A stretch of 8,502 nt of DNA from positions 1 through 8,502 of the forward strand of contig CANMFV010000033.1 of NCBI GenBank assembly GCA_947496835.1, in the 5' to 3' direction. The notes beneath the pieces are model-generated. The model was given only the letters and a program-made list of their open reading frames with translations, was not told the DNA's origin and did no database searches. How positions within the stretch are numbered: position 1 is the stretch's first letter; every line of letters begins with the position of its first letter. Positions 7,035 to 8,502 of the stretch are shown piece by piece. Origin of the DNA: Flavobacteriales bacterium (lineage in GTDB: Bacteria > Bacteroidota > Bacteroidia > Flavobacteriales_D > Crocinitomicaceae). The translations under genes were made by a program, and so were the position numbers.

Positions 7035-8502
7035 CAAATCACTTCGGACTCATCATTCTAGATGGTTGGGGAATTGGAGACAAATCTGCTTCAGATGCCA
7101 TCAATGCAGCCAATACACCTTTCATGGATTCACTTTTGCATCAATATCCACATGCGACATTGAAAACATTTGGGGAAGATGTTGGTTTGCCTGAAGGTCA
7201 AATGGGGAATTCTGAGGTTGGACACCTCAATATTGGTGCTGGAAGAATTGTATATCAAGAACTTACACGCATCAATAAAGCGATTCGCGACGGTGAATTT
7301 CAAAAAAATCCAGTACTCCTAAAAGCGTTTGAAATAGCAAAAGAACACCATTCAAAAGTTCACTTCATTGGCCTCGTTTCAGAAGGTGGTGTACATAGTT
7401 CTCAAGCGCACTTGCATACACTATGTGACATGGCAAAAGCACATGGATTAGAAAATGTATTTATTCACGCATTCACTGATGGACGCGATTGCGATCCAAA
7501 AAGTGGACTTGGATGCATTCAGCAACTTGACGATCATTTGAAAACAAGTACGGGGAAGATCGCAAGTGTCATTGGTAGGTACTACGCAATGGATCGCGAT
7601 AAACGCTGGGAACGCATTGCAAAAGCATACGATTTACTCACAAAAGGAATTGGTTCGACAGCGCTATCCGCAACTGAAGCAATTCTTCAATCTTATGAAA
7701 AAGGAATCACCGATGAATTTATTGAAGGATTCATTATTGATCCAAATGGAATCATTGAAGATGGAGACATCGTCATTTCATTTAACTTCCGAACGGATCG
7801 ACCACGAGAAATTACGTCCGTTCTAACACAAGAAGTCTATCCCGCCTATAATATGAGTCCACTGGACCTATATTATTGCACTATGACCAGCTATGACGCA
7901 AATTTTCATGGATTACACGTTGTTTTTGAAAAAGATAACCTCGTAAATACACTTGGTGAAGTAATTTCCAATATGGATCGTACGCAAGTTCGAATTGCCG
8001 AGACGGAAAAATACCCACACGTAACATTCTTCTTTAATGGTGGAAGAGAAGAACCTTTTTCTGGAGAGAATCGACTTTTAATAAATTCGCCGAAAGTTGC
8101 AACATATGATTTACAACCAGAAATGAGTGCTTTCGAAGTTAGAGATCGCATCATTGAAAGTATCCAGAATGACAAACCAAATTTCATTTGCTTGAATTTT
8201 GCCAATCCCGACATGGTTGGACACACTGGTGTCTACGATGCGATTAAAAAAGCCGTTGAAACAGTAGATTCATGTTTGCAAGCTGTTGTGACCGCTGGAA
8301 AGGCTATTGGATATGAATTTTTAATCATCGCTGACCATGGAAATGCGGATTATGCTTTAAATGCGGATGGAACTCCAAATACTGCACATAGTTTAAATCC
8401 AGTTCCTGTTATTTTGGTAACGGATGATACTGGAATCGAATTGAATAATGGAATTTTAGCCGATGTAGCTCCAACCATTCTCAATCGAATGAGAATAGCA
8501 GC
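7031..8502 (+). CDS. gpmI: 2,3-bisphosphoglycerate-independent phosphoglycerate mutase, 3' end outside the window
   Basis: This cytoplasmic glycolytic enzyme interconverts 3- and 2-phosphoglycerate through a phosphoserine intermediate, using two Mn2+ ions. The frame runs uninterrupted from ATG 7031 to the window edge and encodes 490 residues of a family usually 505-515 long. Only the last 15-25 residues, with the usual EMTGKSL-like tail, are missing. The phosphatase domain shows LDGWGIG (metal ligand D11), the nucleophile Ser61 in MGNSEVGHLNIGAGR, PDMVGHTG (D394, H398), ADHGNAD (D435, H436) and TAHSLNPVP (H453). The inserted transferase domain shows H122, TDGRD (149-153), GRYYAMDRDKRW (182-193), FRTDRPR (253-259) and K327. 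Every catalytic residue I can place is present. The ATGA overlap with the kinase stop fixes the start and suggests coupled translation. A weak GAGG lies 13 bases upstream, too far to be a clear ribosome-binding site. Confidence 0.97.
   Translation, partial: MTNHFGLIILDGWGIGDKSASDAINAANTPFMDSLLHQYPHATLKTFGEDVGLPEGQMGNSEVGHLNIGAGRIVYQELTRINKAIRDGEFQKNPVLLKAFEIAKEHHSKVHFIGLVSEGGVHSSQAHLHTLCDMAKAHGLENVFIHAFTDGRDCDPKSGLGCIQQLDDHLKTSTGKIASVIGRYYAMDRDKRWERIAKAYDLLTKGIGSTALSATEAILQSYEKGITDEFIEGFIIDPNGIIEDGDIVISFNFRTDRPREITSVLTQEVYPAYNMSPLDLYYCTMTSYDANFHGLHVVFEKDNLVNTLGEVISNMDRTQVRIAETEKYPHVTFFFNGGREEPFSGENRLLINSPKVATYDLQPEMSAFEVRDRIIESIQNDKPNFICLNFANPDMVGHTGVYDAIKKAVETVDSCLQAVVTAGKAIGYEFLIIADHGNADYALNADGTPNTAHSLNPVPVILVTDDTGIELNNGILADVAPTILNRMRIA

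Noticed and set aside
7566..7826. 86-codon + strand open frame inside gpmI in another frame
   Set aside because: The gpmI frame is intact here and contains the GRYYAMDRD and FRTDRPR blocks, so there is no sign of a frameshift or second gene.
7906..8226. 106-codon open frame antisense to gpmI
   Set aside because: It overlaps catalytic regions of gpmI, and its composition reflects the complement of those codons.
1..8502. A mobile element, CRISPR array, defence island or other novel system
   Set aside because: I found no transposase, integrase, terminal repeats, spaced direct repeats or toxin/antitoxin-like small genes. All genes are housekeeping or common membrane functions with similar base composition.

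Overview
The window looks like ordinary chromosome from a member of the Bacteroidota, probably Flavobacteriia-like. Four things point this way. The sequence is AT-rich. No start codon is preceded by a good Shine-Dalgarno sequence. An exact Bacteroidota-type promoter core (TAnnTTTG with an upstream TTG) sits in front of the tRNA gene. The largest gene encodes a DUF2723 membrane glycosyltransferase-like protein, a family concentrated in this phylum. The exact genus cannot be told from the sequence.

Layout, left to right. (1) Bases 2-634, + strand: the 3' part of an unrecognised gene for a probably exported protein. The visible N-terminus looks like the tail of a signal peptide. (2) Bases 640-671: a hairpin terminator serving both strands. 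(3) Bases 685-757, - strand: tRNA-Gln(TTG), convergent with gene 1, with its promoter at about 783-816. (4) Bases 758-925: a divergent intergenic region with two small symmetric or repeated elements. (5) Bases 926-4819, +: a 1297-residue DUF2723 / GT-C-like membrane protein. (6) Bases 4899-6122, +: a CPA2/Kef-type cation:proton antiporter without a C-terminal nucleotide-binding domain. (7) Bases 6138-7034, +: a small membrane histidine kinase with almost no sensor domain. (8) Bases 7031 to the window end, +: gpmI, the Mn-dependent, cofactor-independent phosphoglycerate mutase, cut by the window end about 15-25 residues before its usual C-terminus.

The four + strand genes from 926 onward are close together (gaps of 79 and 15 bases, then a 4-base ATGA overlap) with no terminator-like hairpin between them. 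They may form one transcript, and the antiporter-kinase-gpmI part is the tightest. No response regulator is visible next to the kinase. I see no mobile element, CRISPR array, prophage or defence system, and no convincing undescribed system. The points most worth checking are the antiporter/kinase/gpmI coupling and the unidentified exported protein at the left edge.
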